From: Gamsiella multidivaricata
Lineage: Eukaryota; Mortierellomycota; Mortierellomycetes; Mortierellales; Mortierellaceae
DNA length: 64,000 bases
Assembly (NCBI RefSeq): GCF_025024155.1
Contig: NW_026251725.1
Span: 310,001 to 374,000 of the forward strand
Reading direction: 5' to 3'
The notes beneath the pieces were generated by a model. The model was given only the letters and a program-made list of their open reading frames with translations. It was not told the origin of the DNA and did no database searches. Made by a program: the position numbers and the translations under genes. Shown one piece after another: positions 53,947 through 64,000 of this stretch. How positions within the stretch are numbered: the first letter of the stretch is position 1; every line of letters starts with the position of its first letter.

Positions 53947-55513
53947 TAAAATAGCTTTATTCGCTGTGGTATGTTCTCCAATGTCCAGTCCTTTACCCCT
54001 CTTAGCACAGTACTATCCAGGTTATGTACATTTTCCTGGCGCTCGTTAAGCCTAATAATCTCATCTAATACATACTCTCCAGCTATATAGGCATGGCTTC
54101 ACATATATTTCCCATTGACTCCACAAGGATCAACAATAAACTGACAAGGCTTATGAGACGTGAGAGATAAATGGAGCCGAATGTGTGAGAGGAGACGTCC
54201 TTTAGGAAAGAGTGCCTAAAAGAACTACTGGTGTCCGTGATAGATAGGGTGCGAGAGTTCGAAAGTAGGCTGCTTAAAGATAGACGAACGGACAAACAGA
54301 GAGACCGAGCATAACGCGTCTGTTAGGTCCTGCCTGCGGCATTGGAGGCTCGTAGACATGCGCAGATGGAGTAGGGGAGTTAAGTAGAGTGAAGTGGGGC
54401 GGAATGGATGAAGTAGAGTGCGCAGGCAGAAGGAAAGTGCGGAGAAAAAAAGGAAAAGGAGAGATGACTGACGACCTCAAGGCCATAGAGAGCAGCAGGG
54501 ACCATGAAGACCAGATGGGACCCTAGAAAATTGTGCACCGAGTCTAAGAGAGGAAACCGACAAAGGGAATAGGGAATAGGCATGGGAGCGAGTAAAGGGC
54601 GTGCTGAAAAATTGGTTAAAAACCACTCAGTAGTGGGGGAGAATGGGGTTGATACGGGTGTAAGGGGAGCGAGTGCCAGAACGCGTTCTTGCCGCAATAA
54701 TTCTTTTTACTTGGCGCATATTTCCCTTTTGGGGTAGGCATTAACGTAAATTTTTACACGGACTATGGCGACAGGGCAAAATACAGGAGCGCGTAGCTGA
54801 CTTGAATTGTTCACAACGACCTTTTCATCCTTGAAAAATCCAGCGGAGTGTCCTGTAATCCCTATTCGGATGTCGGAGGACTGGATATGCTATGGCTAGT
54901 GCCCGTGGCTCTCATATTATGTAGCATATTATCACAAATGAAGCCGCGGGTTAGAGTAATCAGCAAGATCGCTTAAGCAGAAGTGGCATGTTTGGTGTAT
55001 GTATGCAGTCTACGCATTTAGGATATGTAAGGAAGCAGCGGGGCACCATTGTACTACAGCTCAGAGTTAGAATCCACGCATGAAAAAAAGCTGGCAGATC
55101 CTTAAACAGAATGCAAAGACCGTAGCCGATATAGGCACGACCATATTTGTAACGCACATCTAGAAGCAAAACTAATGCTACGCCTGCCACTGAGTAGCGG
55201 AAGGGCAATACACGTTGTTCATTCATGTCGCCTGACAAAGAAACAGCAAAGAATGTCGAACTGCCTGAGAAGCTTAACCTGGAGACAAATGTTTAGGAGT
55301 CATGGACAAGGGCATGATAACGACGACAGAGCAAGCATGATCGAAGAACGCAAAGCGTACACTGTTTGCTTTGTACGCAGCTAATTCTGGTCAATGAGCA
55401 GGAAAGACGAACGGCGGGCTCCCCCCTTACCCACAAATTTGGTCCGACGCCTCCCCAATTGGAGATGCTTCAAGGGTATGTTTATTAACGCGGGCAAGGG
55501 ACACGAGGCTCAA
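53947..55513. other. Gene-poor region
   Basis: 1.57 kb without a supported gene. Minus-strand frames at 54083-54697 are CT-rich and hydrophobic by composition. No motif, splice-consistent gene or RNA was found. Confidence 0.4.
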
Positions 55514-56290
55514 TTATGCTCCAAGTAGTGATTCTGCGGCCTCCTTGTAAGCAGCCATGGCGATCCTATAAAGACCTGGACCCACGCTGATCCTAGCGAC
55601 TCCAATTTCCCTCAACTCTGTAACCGTCAGGTATCCCTCCCCAAACCGCAGGATAACATTCAGTCGTCCGTCAAATGCATCGACAAGTCTCTTGACCTCG
55701 TCCCTGGAAACACCCCTACCACTGGGGCCTCCCCATACGAACACGGTATTTGCTCCTGCAGCCAGATATGCCTTTCCTCTCTCGATGGCCTCCTCAATCG
55801 TCCCACCGAAAACCAGTACGTCCGTTCTCGCGTTGATAGCAAATTCGGGCACACCAGCCTCCTTCGCTGCCTCTACAGCAAGCTTCACTCGCTGTACTGC
55901 ATCCTCGAATGTTCGCAGCTTCCGAGTCTTGGTGTCGACGTCCTCAAGATTGCATCCAACGACACCCATAGCGACAACTTGACGAATCGTATCCTTCACA
56001 TCCTCATAACCATCCTGCAGATCCACCGTCAGCGGCAAGTTCTTGGGCACCACGGCCGCTGCAATTTTTTTAATCGCAACGAGGTTCTGTTCGCGCGTCA
56101 TATCGTCGTCATACACGCCTTCGGTCGCTGCGATGGCAAAGCTGGCGGTTGCAACGGCTTTGGCGGAGGGGAGCGATGCGATGATGGACGCTGTGGCGGC
56201 GTCGTAGACGTTACCGAGGATTAATGGGTCGCCGGGCGCGTGAAGGTTGCGAAATTGTACAGCGAGAGAGTTTTGGTTGGTGGAAGCCAT
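55514..56290 (-). CDS. PEP mutase / isocitrate lyase superfamily enzyme
   Basis: A 258-residue TIM-barrel enzyme of the PEP-mutase family, which makes or breaks C-C or P-C bonds in 2-oxoacids (oxaloacetate hydrolase, methylisocitrate-lyase-like or phosphonate-related). Visible motifs: GNVYDAATA near 26-34, the metal site VDLQDGYED (89-97; Asp90 and Asp93), NLED (114-117) and NARTDVLVFGG (153-163), and RISVGPGLYR near the end. The KKCGH-type catalytic loop of true isocitrate lyases is absent (about 119-125 reads DTKTRKL), so the exact reaction is open. The gene is a single exon among intron-rich neighbours and matches bacterial-size proteins. The start ATG at 56290 gives a full-length domain. 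Confidence 0.85.
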   Translation of the reverse strand: MASTNQNSLAVQFRNLHAPGDPLILGNVYDAATASIIASLPSAKAVATASFAIAATEGVYDDDMTREQNLVAIKKIAAAVVPKNLPLTVDLQDGYEDVKDTIRQVVAMGVVGCNLEDVDTKTRKLRTFEDAVQRVKLAVEAAKEAGVPEFAINARTDVLVFGGTIEEAIERGKAYLAAGANTVFVWGGPSGRGVSRDEVKRLVDAFDGRLNVILRFGEGYLTVTELREIGVARISVGPGLYRIAMAAYKEAAESLLGA

Positions 56291-57617
56291 TGTTGATGGT
56301 CTTTGAGAAGGGGTTTTTAGGAAGTGTGTGAGAGGCTGGGAAGGATTGGGATGCGCGAGAAGTTCTCTAGTAACTCTTTTATAAACAGCATCAAAAGTGA
56401 GGCGTGGGAGTAAAAAGCCTTTGGGTCAAATGATAAAAATGTGGACATGAGTCACGTCTACTTGTGCTGCGCATTGACGCCGCGCGGACTCATGCGCTCT
56501 TCTTGTCAATTGACAGGCCATATGTACTCTTGGTGCCATCCTTCAACTCTGTAACAGCACCCTCGATTTCTTCTGTTGTAATGCCTCGCAGTAAAAAAGA
56601 AAGAAAAGAAAAGAAAAGAAAAGGAAAGACAGCAAGTGAGAAGTAGGTTGCGCTCATAACAAGGAGCATCGCAATGGGTTGAAACATCATAGAGATATCC
56701 GTCAACTGTACGGATCAACTAATAACGATGCGTTTAATGGTCCAAAGGGCGGCATATAAGGGACGAAGTGGCTGAGTGCTACATGCCAGGGATGGAAGAA
56801 ATTTGCGATATGTCGAGCAACGTATCTACTTACAAGTTTGTAGGTCCTGGAATGTTTTTCCTTTTCATTGTGGTGCCATGCATGACACAATCTTGAAGCA
56901 GCCAAGCCTTTGTATCTCTGCTGTCAAAACTGTCTGCACTCTGTATCAGCTATCTCGTTGGTTTCTGAGCCAGCTTGATCATAGGAAAACAGCTGCCCGG
57001 TGAGCAAGCGGTTTTTGTTTATTACAGCTCTATATGAATAGCCCAGTGTCTCTTGTCCTTGCATCTAGAATTCCACTGCGCATGCCTTTATATTTTCGTC
57101 CGCTCCAAAACATCGGCTCTAGTTTTCAGCTATAGCATGGAGCTGCGGCTTAATAGATAGATAGATAGATAGATAAATGTTTGTCATTTACACAACCAGG
57201 CAGTAAAAAAAAGCAAATATTACTTCAGTAGCGACCTCCCGCTTGAGTGCGGGAGTCAGATAAAGCTCTTCGCCAAAGAGCCCTTCTGGCAGCATGGCCT
57301 TCGTCTGCGCCTCCAGTAACCTCTCCCGTGCGCTTGCAATTATCGTCAGAAGGAAGAGATTGCCTCTCATCAGGTTTGAACGCACCAACGCCCACGCGAG
57401 ATCCACCGCAGTACGGCTGTCAAGTATATGCAGCAACACAGAATGACAAGCAAAAACAATACAGTTTTACTTATTGAGGAAAAGGATCTGGGAAGTTGGT
57501 GTTTGGAGTCGGACCAAGGCATCGTTGTTTGAAGGGAGGGTCGCTCTTCAGCTGTGCTTTGCTTGCATGATTGGGCCTATATCTTTCGCTCCTCAACTGC
57601 ACAGTGGAAACCCCTAA
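56291..57617. other. Gene-poor region with a microsatellite
   Basis: 1.3 kb. 57154-57176 is a (TAGA)n repeat. 56595-56630 is an AAGAAA-rich run. A minus-strand frame at 57188-57439 looks protein-like but has no start, partner exon or motif. Confidence 0.35.
57154..57176 (+). repeat. (TAGA)n tetranucleotide microsatellite
   Basis: About six units in tandem. Confidence 0.9.
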
Positions 57618-58007
57618 ATTTGCAAGGCCGCAAATAATCAAAATGCGAAGTCTTGCTTCCCCACACTCATAATTCAGGACTCGCTCAAACTGGTCGACAG
57701 TTTTTTTGCAGAGTTCAGAGATCTAGAGAGCGTGGATCATTTCAAGGTCTTTGACTACGCCAGTAATATCACCTGGGGGAAAGCCGAAAGCGCATGATTG
57801 AACGGTCCGGACGCCCTCTTGAACAGCAACTATCTAAAGTTCGCTTCAGCTACTCAGAGACTACGTCTAAAGTGCAAAAAAGAGCAAGAGGGACGACACC
57901 TTTTCCAAAGTACTAGAAGGGGCGGAAACCAATCGAGGGTTCTGCCAGCGCTGCTGACGATACTGACTATGCAACAGCAAAGCGAGCGCCCTGATCAGCC
58001 CAGTTAA
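57618..58007 (+). pseudogene. Gene relic with an in-frame stop
   Basis: A plus-strand frame reads continuously for 129 codons, interrupted only by one TGA (57795-57797). Before it: SLKLVDSFFAEFRDLES and YASNITWGKAESA; after it: LNGPDALLNSNYLKFASA. Its even composition on both sides of the stop suggests a formerly coding exon. It has no ATG and no recognised family. A TTTTTTTGCAG site inside it (57701-57711) could be an old acceptor. Confidence 0.4.
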
Positions 58008-58188
58008 AGGCCACGCAGGCGTTCAATATTCTAGGCAGATGCACAGGAAGTAATGAAGCTACAGTAAAAGGTAATATCTGACGACGTACGCATCAAAAGG
58101 CAATGTCATTGACACGCAGAGCACTTATGCTGTAGCCTTCATCTACCTTAAGAATCCTATTATCGTTTACAACTCTGTTCATAGAATA

Positions 58189-58473
58189 ATGAGTGAAATG
58201 GACATAGAGGGTCTGCGTACAGGAAAGCACACGGACGCAGAGACGTACAGGAGCACGGACACGGATCTGGGCTTGAATACGAACACGCACACGGATACGG
58301 AGTGTGTGCCACCGTCATCGTCGACATCATCGTCACCAGCCGCAAAGAAGCAGGAAGAATTCTCGCGCTTTCGGATCCAAGGAAGAGAACATACGGATGA
58401 TCAATTCAAACAACATCTCCAAAACGCCTGCAGAGGCCAGGCAATTCTTCAGAATTTGACGGTGTTCCTGTAA
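58189..58473 (+). CDS. Short hypothetical ORF
   Basis: 94 codons from an ATG (MSEMDIEGLRTGKHTD). It is Thr/Asp/Ser-rich with a Thr-Asp repeat (TDTDLGLNTNTHTDTE), then a charged helix (EEFSRFRIQGREHTDDQF). After the stop the same frame continues with protein-like stretches broken by several stops. This may therefore be the first exon of a decayed or spliced gene that continues into the fragments below. Confidence 0.4.
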   Translation: MSEMDIEGLRTGKHTDAETYRSTDTDLGLNTNTHTDTECVPPSSSTSSSPAAKKQEEFSRFRIQGREHTDDQFKQHLQNACRGQAILQNLTVFL

Positions 58474-58679
58474 ATGAAGGCATTACGGTTCATTGACACA
58501 GCTGTCCGCTATCAAATGAAAAGAGGACTTTGCTTTAAGTCTTCAGGACCATATCTCCCACTTTGACCCGCACGACTCCAGGAGTGCGCCCTATTGCCAG
58601 TTTAATGGCTACGGTCTTTGGATGCAGCTCATGCAAAGATACATTCGGTAGATAACTTGCTGGATTCCCATACCATCGT

Positions 58680-59725
58680 ATGCAATCTTCAGAATGCTCA
58701 CGAGTCCCCGAACATACTGGACGAGAAGAGACGGTCTATATTTCAAAAAAGTGGAGTTCACAGGACCGCGGCGATGAAATAGAGCGGATCTACCGCGGCC
58801 TTTTGATCACATCCGCTCTATGGCATGATATGCAGACGCACGCGGACTCGTTCATAACGGGATACACCCCATTTTTCGACAAAATATTTAGCGACGTTCC
58901 GAAATCGAGGGTCGAGTGGTAAGTGTCCAGCTAATGCTGCCTTTTTTTTTTTTATGCGATGATATCAATTATCACTCTTGGTCCTAGCGACCTTTTTATA
59001 CTTTGATATATTTGCAACGGGACGTGTGGATTCCTGCCTCCTCGAGAGCGAAAGGGGGTCGATTTGACAGAACAAGAAAGGAGATCTGATTATCAGCTTG
59101 AGCGACGAGTATACTGAAAGGTCGTATATCCACTGGTAGTAAGGGCTAAGCATTCCGCCAAAAAGTTGGCTGGTGTCCAGAATGGCTGACGGATGCGGTG
59201 GACTTGACGATTACCAGTTGTTTCAGCGTGAAGGATTTTTTTTTTTATATATCTTTGGGATCTTGATTGGAGGTGGGAGGGAGCTGCCCGTTTTTGGTAT
59301 AGCGCAATGTGGCTGCACACTGAATGTTCTTCGTTCAGCTCACCCTTTGTTCAACTCGCGCTTCGTGGGGCATATTTCTTTTGATTGACCCGATAGGATA
59401 CAATATGACGGTCTTCAGCATGAATCAAAAGTGGGATGGTGTACACCGCTTGCACATGTGTGCTGTTGCATATGTGCCCCGCGACCATTATGTTTTGTTT
59501 GGCATTGTCAATGTGTTGAATACCCAGGATAAGCTGCGGCAGGACATTTCTTCAAGCAAAACAAAATGGCAATTCATTACGGACTGGAACATATTCTCGC
59601 TCGCTCTCCGCCCATGTACACATCGACTTTCTCTAGGAAAAGATCACTCGACCAGTCCCCTTTCTCAAGGATCCATTGTAGACTGGCAGGCCCAGCTTTG
59701 GGACATCTGTGAAAAGCGAAGCTGA
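58680..59725 (+). pseudogene. Scattered exon-like fragments, probably one decayed gene
   Basis: Three protein-like pieces lie in order on the plus strand. 58680-58919 (DEIERIYRGLLITSALWHD...FFDKIFSDVP) ends at a good donor (TG|GTAAGT). About 58990-59130 (IFATGRVDSCLLESERGSI, then LIISLSDEYTERSYIHW) contains stops. 59405-59725 (MNQKWDGVHRLHMCAVAYV...WDICEKRS) ends in a clean stop. Simple splicing does not give one open frame. No family is recognised. Confidence 0.35.
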
Positions 59726-59848
59726 ACCTTATCATAAATAAACAATCGAAGCGGAGTTGAACGAGACAGATGGCTCAAGAGCAGCTTTCCAAATGTGTGT
59801 GGCAATGAACACTTTTTTATTTATTTTTTGCTCTTCGTTCAGCGGCCA

Positions 59849-60790
59849 CTACGCGTAGAGCGGCCGAGAAGGCTGGAAATTTATTTGATATGCTACAAGG
59901 GCCGCAACTTTCTCTTGACCCTTTCTCTTCAAAGTCTCGATGTCGTGTAGGTCTGAGTTGTCTGCAAAAGAATCGATCTCGTCCTCAGAGTTGTATTCGG
60001 GCCCCGATTCCTCTTGCTCATCCTCCTCCATGAGATCCTCGAGAACCGCGTCGAGCCAATCTTCTTGAGCTTGGGTCGACTCAAAGTCATAATCGAGATC
60101 GAAGTCCGCGACTGGCAAATGGGCGCCTGAATAATGTGGATGGAAGCCAACTGTGCAGTCGTAGCTGTTGCTGTTGTTATTATGGATGTGTTGCAGATAC
60201 GGGGTCGAGAGCTCGAGATGAGCCATGTCTGGGTCGGAGCCGTCTTCTTCAGCCATAACCACGTCCTGATCTGGAAGGTCTATCCGGTCGCGCTCATCGT
60301 CAAACGAAAAGGGGCACCAGTGCAGGAGATCGGAGCAGTGGGCAGCGAGGGATTGGAGGGGAAAAGGATGGAAGTCGGGATGGGGATGGAAATCTGAAGG
60401 ATAGAGAAATGGCGAGGAGTGCAGCTGGTGGTGGTGGTGGTGTGACAAAGACAATGACTGCGGTACCTGTGCTGAGGAAGGGGGCGAAGTTGGTGGCAAA
60501 GGCGGGGATGGTGGCAAAGGGGGCAACGACAGCAGGTGTGGCAAATCTTCTGACGGAGAAGAAGAGGGCAAGGATGATGAATTGGAGGGAGAGGGATCCG
60601 ATTCATGGATGTTGCTATGGCTGCTGCTATCGCTGCTGCTGGAGTTGAAGTTGGAGTTGCTTTGGTGGGCGAGAAGGATGTGGCGGATGAGGTTGGAGTG
60701 GAGGAGCTGTTGGCGCAGGTCGAGGTGGGGGCAGGTCTCGAGCTTGTTGCAGGCGAAGGAGAAGAGGAAGTCGGCGACGTCTGAGGACAT
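59849..60790 (-). CDS. Acidic hypothetical protein
   Basis: One exon of 313 aa from ATG 60790. Residues 1-42 (MSSDVADFLFSFACNKLETC...LIRHILLAHQ) form a predicted helical domain that looks conserved in character. The middle is extremely Ser/Pro/His-rich (with a five-His run). The last 80 residues are acidic (EDWLDAVLEDLMEEDEQEES) with a basic end (KRKGQEK). This layout fits a transcriptional co-regulator, but I recognise no family. An upstream continuation of the frame is CT-rich leader, so the 60790 ATG is preferred. Confidence 0.65.
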   Translation of the reverse strand: MSSDVADFLFSFACNKLETCPHLDLRQQLLHSNLIRHILLAHQSNSNFNSSSSDSSSHSNIHESDPSPSNSSSLPSSSPSEDLPHLLSLPPLPPSPPLPPTSPPSSAQVPQSLSLSHHHHHQLHSSPFLYPSDFHPHPDFHPFPLQSLAAHCSDLLHWCPFSFDDERDRIDLPDQDVVMAEEDGSDPDMAHLELSTPYLQHIHNNNSNSYDCTVGFHPHYSGAHLPVADFDLDYDFESTQAQEDWLDAVLEDLMEEDEQEESGPEYNSEDEIDSFADNSDLHDIETLKRKGQEKVAALVAYQINFQPSRPLYA

Positions 60791-61943
60791 GACTGTGAGT
60801 GTGGATGCGGCGGAAGTGAATGTGATTCTACCAATGGGATAAGCGATATGCGGTTCACTGAAGGGGATGTAGAAGAGGATGGAGGCGAAAGTGAGGGTGA
60901 TGGGGGATGTGAAAGCGAGAGTGAGGGTGAATGAGCAGTGTGAAACAGAGATTGAATGTGGCGGAATGGAAGGAAGGGAGAGAAAGAAAGAAGGAGGAGA
61001 AGAAGGCAATAAAGAAAAAACAGGGAGAGGGAGAAGAGAGGGAGAAGAGAGAGCGAGGGAGGGGGGAGGGGGATAAGAAAGAGGGAGGCTGTTTGTTTCT
61101 TTGTTTCCCTTTTGTCTATATAGTCTATATGTGTGGTGATATGGCGATATGGTGAGTATGTGTATGCGTGCTTGTGTGTGTATGTGAGAGATAGGGAAGA
61201 GAGGAAAGAGAGAGGCTGCAGTCAGGCGAATGAGGCCACGTAGGACGACTTCTTTTCCTTCTGCTCATTGGCTTGTGTGTATCCATTACTCGACTGAGTC
61301 AGATTCGTGAGAGAGCGGGAGAGTAAAGAGCGTTGCAAGGTCGCATACAGCGTACAGCATGGCATCATGCCACAGTCTAGTACCGCAGTAACCCACACCC
61401 GACCTGCCCGTGGCCGCAAACCTGATGGCCGCATCCTATCCAAACAATCGTCCAGGGGAATCCAGATGCTTGCTGCGTCGCATAGCAGCAACTGTCTGTG
61501 TATCTATCGAATGGTCAGACCACCCAATGCAATACTGCCTCTTCAGCTTTTCTTGTGATTCTGTGCAACCATCCCAGCACGACATGTGCACACCATTCCG
61601 GCCCATTTTCACTCCTCCCTTAGCCATCCTATCCTTCGCTGCTCTGCTCCCGCCTCCCAACCCCAACGGCTACTCTCACCCTCAATCTCGTCCACTCTCT
61701 CTCACTCTCTCTTACTCTTCACCTAGTCTTTTCTTTCTTTTCCTGTTCCTTCCGATTTGTTTGATTTTAGGGTTTTATTTCGCAATTTACGAACATCCGC
61801 GCGTGATCTTCAGCAATCAAGGTTGTCCTCTCTGTACATCGTGATAACATCTGCATGCAATACATTTTACCCTTGCATCATATATCGCACACACTGTCTG
61901 CAAAATACTCCCTTGATTTATTCATTCCCTCAAGTCCTCCTGT
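60791..61943. other. Leader of the acidic gene and 3' flank of dihydroorotase
   Basis: 60960-61080 is GA-rich (CT-rich leader on the minus strand). 61130-61200 is GT/GA-rich. No other gene is supported. Confidence 0.4.
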
Positions 61944-63779
61944 TCACTCAATCGATGCAATCTTCCACGCCAATTGCTTACCCGCCATGAACGGAACAAC
62001 TTCGCCCTGCTCTCCATCCACACCCGCATCGCCAAAACGATAGCTCATCGGCGTCGCCCACGACTCACGTACAAGCTTGACCTGCCCAACCCACTTTTCG
62101 TCCTTGACCTCATAAAATTTGCGTCCAAAGTCGCATGCAAAATCCTTCAGTCGGTCCAGCCCACCAATGGACTCCAAGATCGTCGCCAAGTATGGCAGAA
62201 CCAAGGGTGTCGTGAACACTCCCGCGCATGCCTCAGGTCCTTCCTTCTTATGGGATGGATGTGGTGCCGAGTCCGTTCCGAGGAAGAAGCGAGGATGTCC
62301 TGCGTTATCAATAATGGTCATAATGAAAAAGAAACACGCGTGTTAGACTATGACATGGATTAAGATCAGACCGTAAAAGATAAAAATATAGTAGCGTATG
62401 ACACCCCCAAAAATAATAATAAAAAAAGTGCACATGTGAGTGTGTAAAATACAGAAAAACAGTATGCAAAAGTGTACAAGTGTACAAAGGATTCGAGCGA
62501 GAGCACTGTGTACAAGGTTGAATGTGAAGGAACAGTCCTGGGCGCAGCGCTTTTCTGTACTGTAATATGCTGTCTTGCACTTTCTGGCGTCTGCCATGCG
62601 TACCTTCTTTGATCACATTGCGGAGGGCAGCCCGGTCACTTGGGAACTTGGCAACGGGCTTACAAAAGTTGTGGCACTTGCCAGCCCAGTCATCAACAAT
62701 CAGCTGCAGGTGATGCACCGTAATCGTGCAGCCAACGGTCTCGCCCAGGGACTTAACCATGTTCACCGCCGCCTCTGTCGTGGCGTGCTCCAGAATGATC
62801 TTCAGCTTTGGGAACGCCAAGTGGATGTCCTTCAGATGGCTCAAGAACTTTTCCTCTGCATTCATCACACACACGTTCTAAACGCCGTATTGAAGAAGAG
62901 ATGCTGTCTGTAAATAAAAATGTAATAATTTAATGCTCTCTCTGTTCATACATATACGACGAGTACGAATGCAAACAACGGCATCTCCTACCTTATCAGC
63001 ATCGCTGGGGATCTCACCGTGAAGATTAAGGACCATGCCTTCTTCCTCCATAGCCTTGAACACGGGGTAGTAAATGTCGTAGCTCTCAATACCCGATTCA
63101 CTGTTGGTTGTAACTCCGCGGGGATACGACTTGACGCCTAATATAAAAATATGTACAATTGAGTGTACAAAAGTGAGTCCAATTGATGCGTACCTGCCAA
63201 AGTGTAGTCGATATGGACACGTATGTTGTCCCGGGTCCACTCAATTGATCCAGATCCATCAAAACGTAGTCCTTCGTTTGTATCGCCACCGACAGGACAT
63301 TAAACGCATTCCACCGAAAACGCCAAGATGCATACCGCGAACACCAGCCTTGGCAGCTTTTTTGATCTCCTCGGGAGTCAATGCGGGGTTGAGGTAAAGA
63401 GACATGAGGAAGGTGACCTTGGGCGCCAGCTGCTCGAGCTCGGCCTTATATGCAAGAGCCATCTCAGTCGTCGAGATCGTAGGCTGGAGATTGGGCTACC
63501 CTCGAGGAAACGAGTGTACACAAAGAGCAAACATAGACCACAGCCACAAAACGAGAACAATCGGACCGAGCAAACATTGAAAGCAAGCAAAAGCGAGTGG
63601 TTAGAACTAGCTCGCGCGATGTTTTACACCAGTATCTGACAAGCAATATGGCGCCATACCATGACGTAGCAAATCGAGACCCCTCCTTCCGCAACGGCGG
63701 GTGTCACCATGTTCATCAGCGAACCCTGGCGCAGATGGATGTGCATGTCTGCAGCTGTTGGGATGGTGATGGTGTCCAT
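61944..63779 (-). CDS. URA4: Dihydroorotase (pyrimidine synthesis step 3)
   Basis: It cyclises carbamoyl-aspartate to dihydroorotate in the cytosol. Model: exons 63779-63660, 63495-63336, 63137-62992, 62877-62604, 62299-61944; 351 aa; introns 164, 198, 114 and 304 bp, all phase-consistent. Metal ligands are in place: DMHIHLRQG (His13, His15), carbamylated lysine in VKSYPRGVTTN (Lys96), LNLHGE, ILEHATTE and GTDSAPH (Asp243). ICYVMPNLQPT spans intron 1. The length matches yeast Ura4/bacterial PyrC (class II, monofunctional) rather than a CAD fusion. The start agrees with the family's N-terminus. Introns 2 and 4 are longer than average for the window. Confidence 0.95.
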
Positions 63780-64000
63780 GTCGGCTATGAGAATGTAGCA
63801 AGAGAGGTTGGGTGTCAAAGAGAAGTGAATGGGCACAGCGATCGATCAGCTTCAGCTTGATCGTGTTTTTTTTTTCTTGCTCCGAAAGTGCGGGGTAAAG
63901 AGAATCTCGGGTAAAAATGAGTCACCTGATGGAACATCCCCAATAACGCAAAAGTGAGCAGTTTTGAATCTTTCAGGCCCCACAGGCAAACATGGATCCT
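63780..64000. other. 5' flank of dihydroorotase
   Basis: About 220 bp, with a T-run at 63866-63874; nothing else is recognised before the window edge. Confidence 0.4.

Noticed and set aside
54083..54697. Minus-strand hydrophobic frames
   Set aside because: CT-rich sequence gives Leu/Ser/Phe runs; no consistent gene model.
57188..57439. 83-codon minus-strand frame
   Set aside because: Looks protein-like but has no start, partner exon or known motif; left unannotated.
60134..60842. Gly/Val/Arg-rich plus-strand frames
   Set aside because: Antisense of the Ser/Pro/His-rich exon of the acidic protein.
1..64000. tRNA, rRNA, CRISPR array, LTR or intact transposase
   Set aside because: Scanned by eye for B-box-like GGTTCGANTCC, regularly spaced repeats and transposase motifs; none convincing. 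tRNAscan-SE and RepeatMasker would be decisive.

Overview
The window reads as nuclear DNA of an early-diverging filamentous fungus, most likely Mucoromycota/Mortierellomycotina (inference). Genes are cut by many short introns, mostly about 70-150 bp. Most start GTAAGT/GTATGT-like, carry CTAAC/CTGAC-type branch sites and end in NAG. UTRs are rich in CT, A and T runs, and proteins carry long Gln/Ser/Pro tracts. The gene set also fits: SMG9 (usually lost in Dikarya), a GT10 fucosyltransferase, a plant/bacterial-type soluble ABC ATPase, and a decayed Crinkler-like NTPase. No tRNA, rRNA, CRISPR array or intact transposon was recognised.

Layout, left to right. 1-7 kb: the 5' end of an unknown minus-strand gene; glutamate-cysteine ligase regulatory subunit (minus); an unrecognised five-exon gene (plus); NF-YC/HapE (plus). 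7-10 kb: gene-poor, with a poly-C tract, a possible GATA-finger relic and a multi-exon Crinkler-like pseudogene. 10-28 kb: SMG9 (plus), PX-PH phospholipase D (plus, 12 exons), CNNM/Mam3 metal-transport protein (plus), MED6 (minus), and a FIST-domain protein (plus) divergent from MED6. 28-44 kb: a single-pass membrane protein (minus), an FAD polyamine-oxidase-like enzyme (minus), a COPI-associated-family membrane protein with a very long tail (plus), a FetA/STAR1-like ABC ATPase (plus), and a three-repeat Myb protein fused to Sfp1-like C2H2 fingers (minus). 44-49 kb: accessory, with two poorly conserved or damaged genes. 49-54 kb: GT10 fucosyltransferase (plus), two small basic proteins (minus), and a triple Cys/His-repeat protein (plus). 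54-60 kb: sparse, with an intronless PEP-mutase/isocitrate-lyase-family enzyme (minus) and gene relics. 60-64 kb: an acidic unknown protein (minus) and dihydroorotase (minus).

These are mostly independent housekeeping genes rather than a pathway cluster: glutathione synthesis, CCAAT and Mediator transcription, NMD, phospholipid signalling, metal homeostasis, polyamine oxidation, glycosylation and pyrimidine synthesis. Neighbour relations are convergent pairs with short gaps (CNNM/MED6, FIST/membrane protein, ABC/Myb, GT10/small ORF) and divergent pairs (MED6/FIST, amine oxidase/COPI-associated). Splice models were made by hand by matching reading-frame phase across GT..AG introns. Where two splice sites fit, the entry says so.
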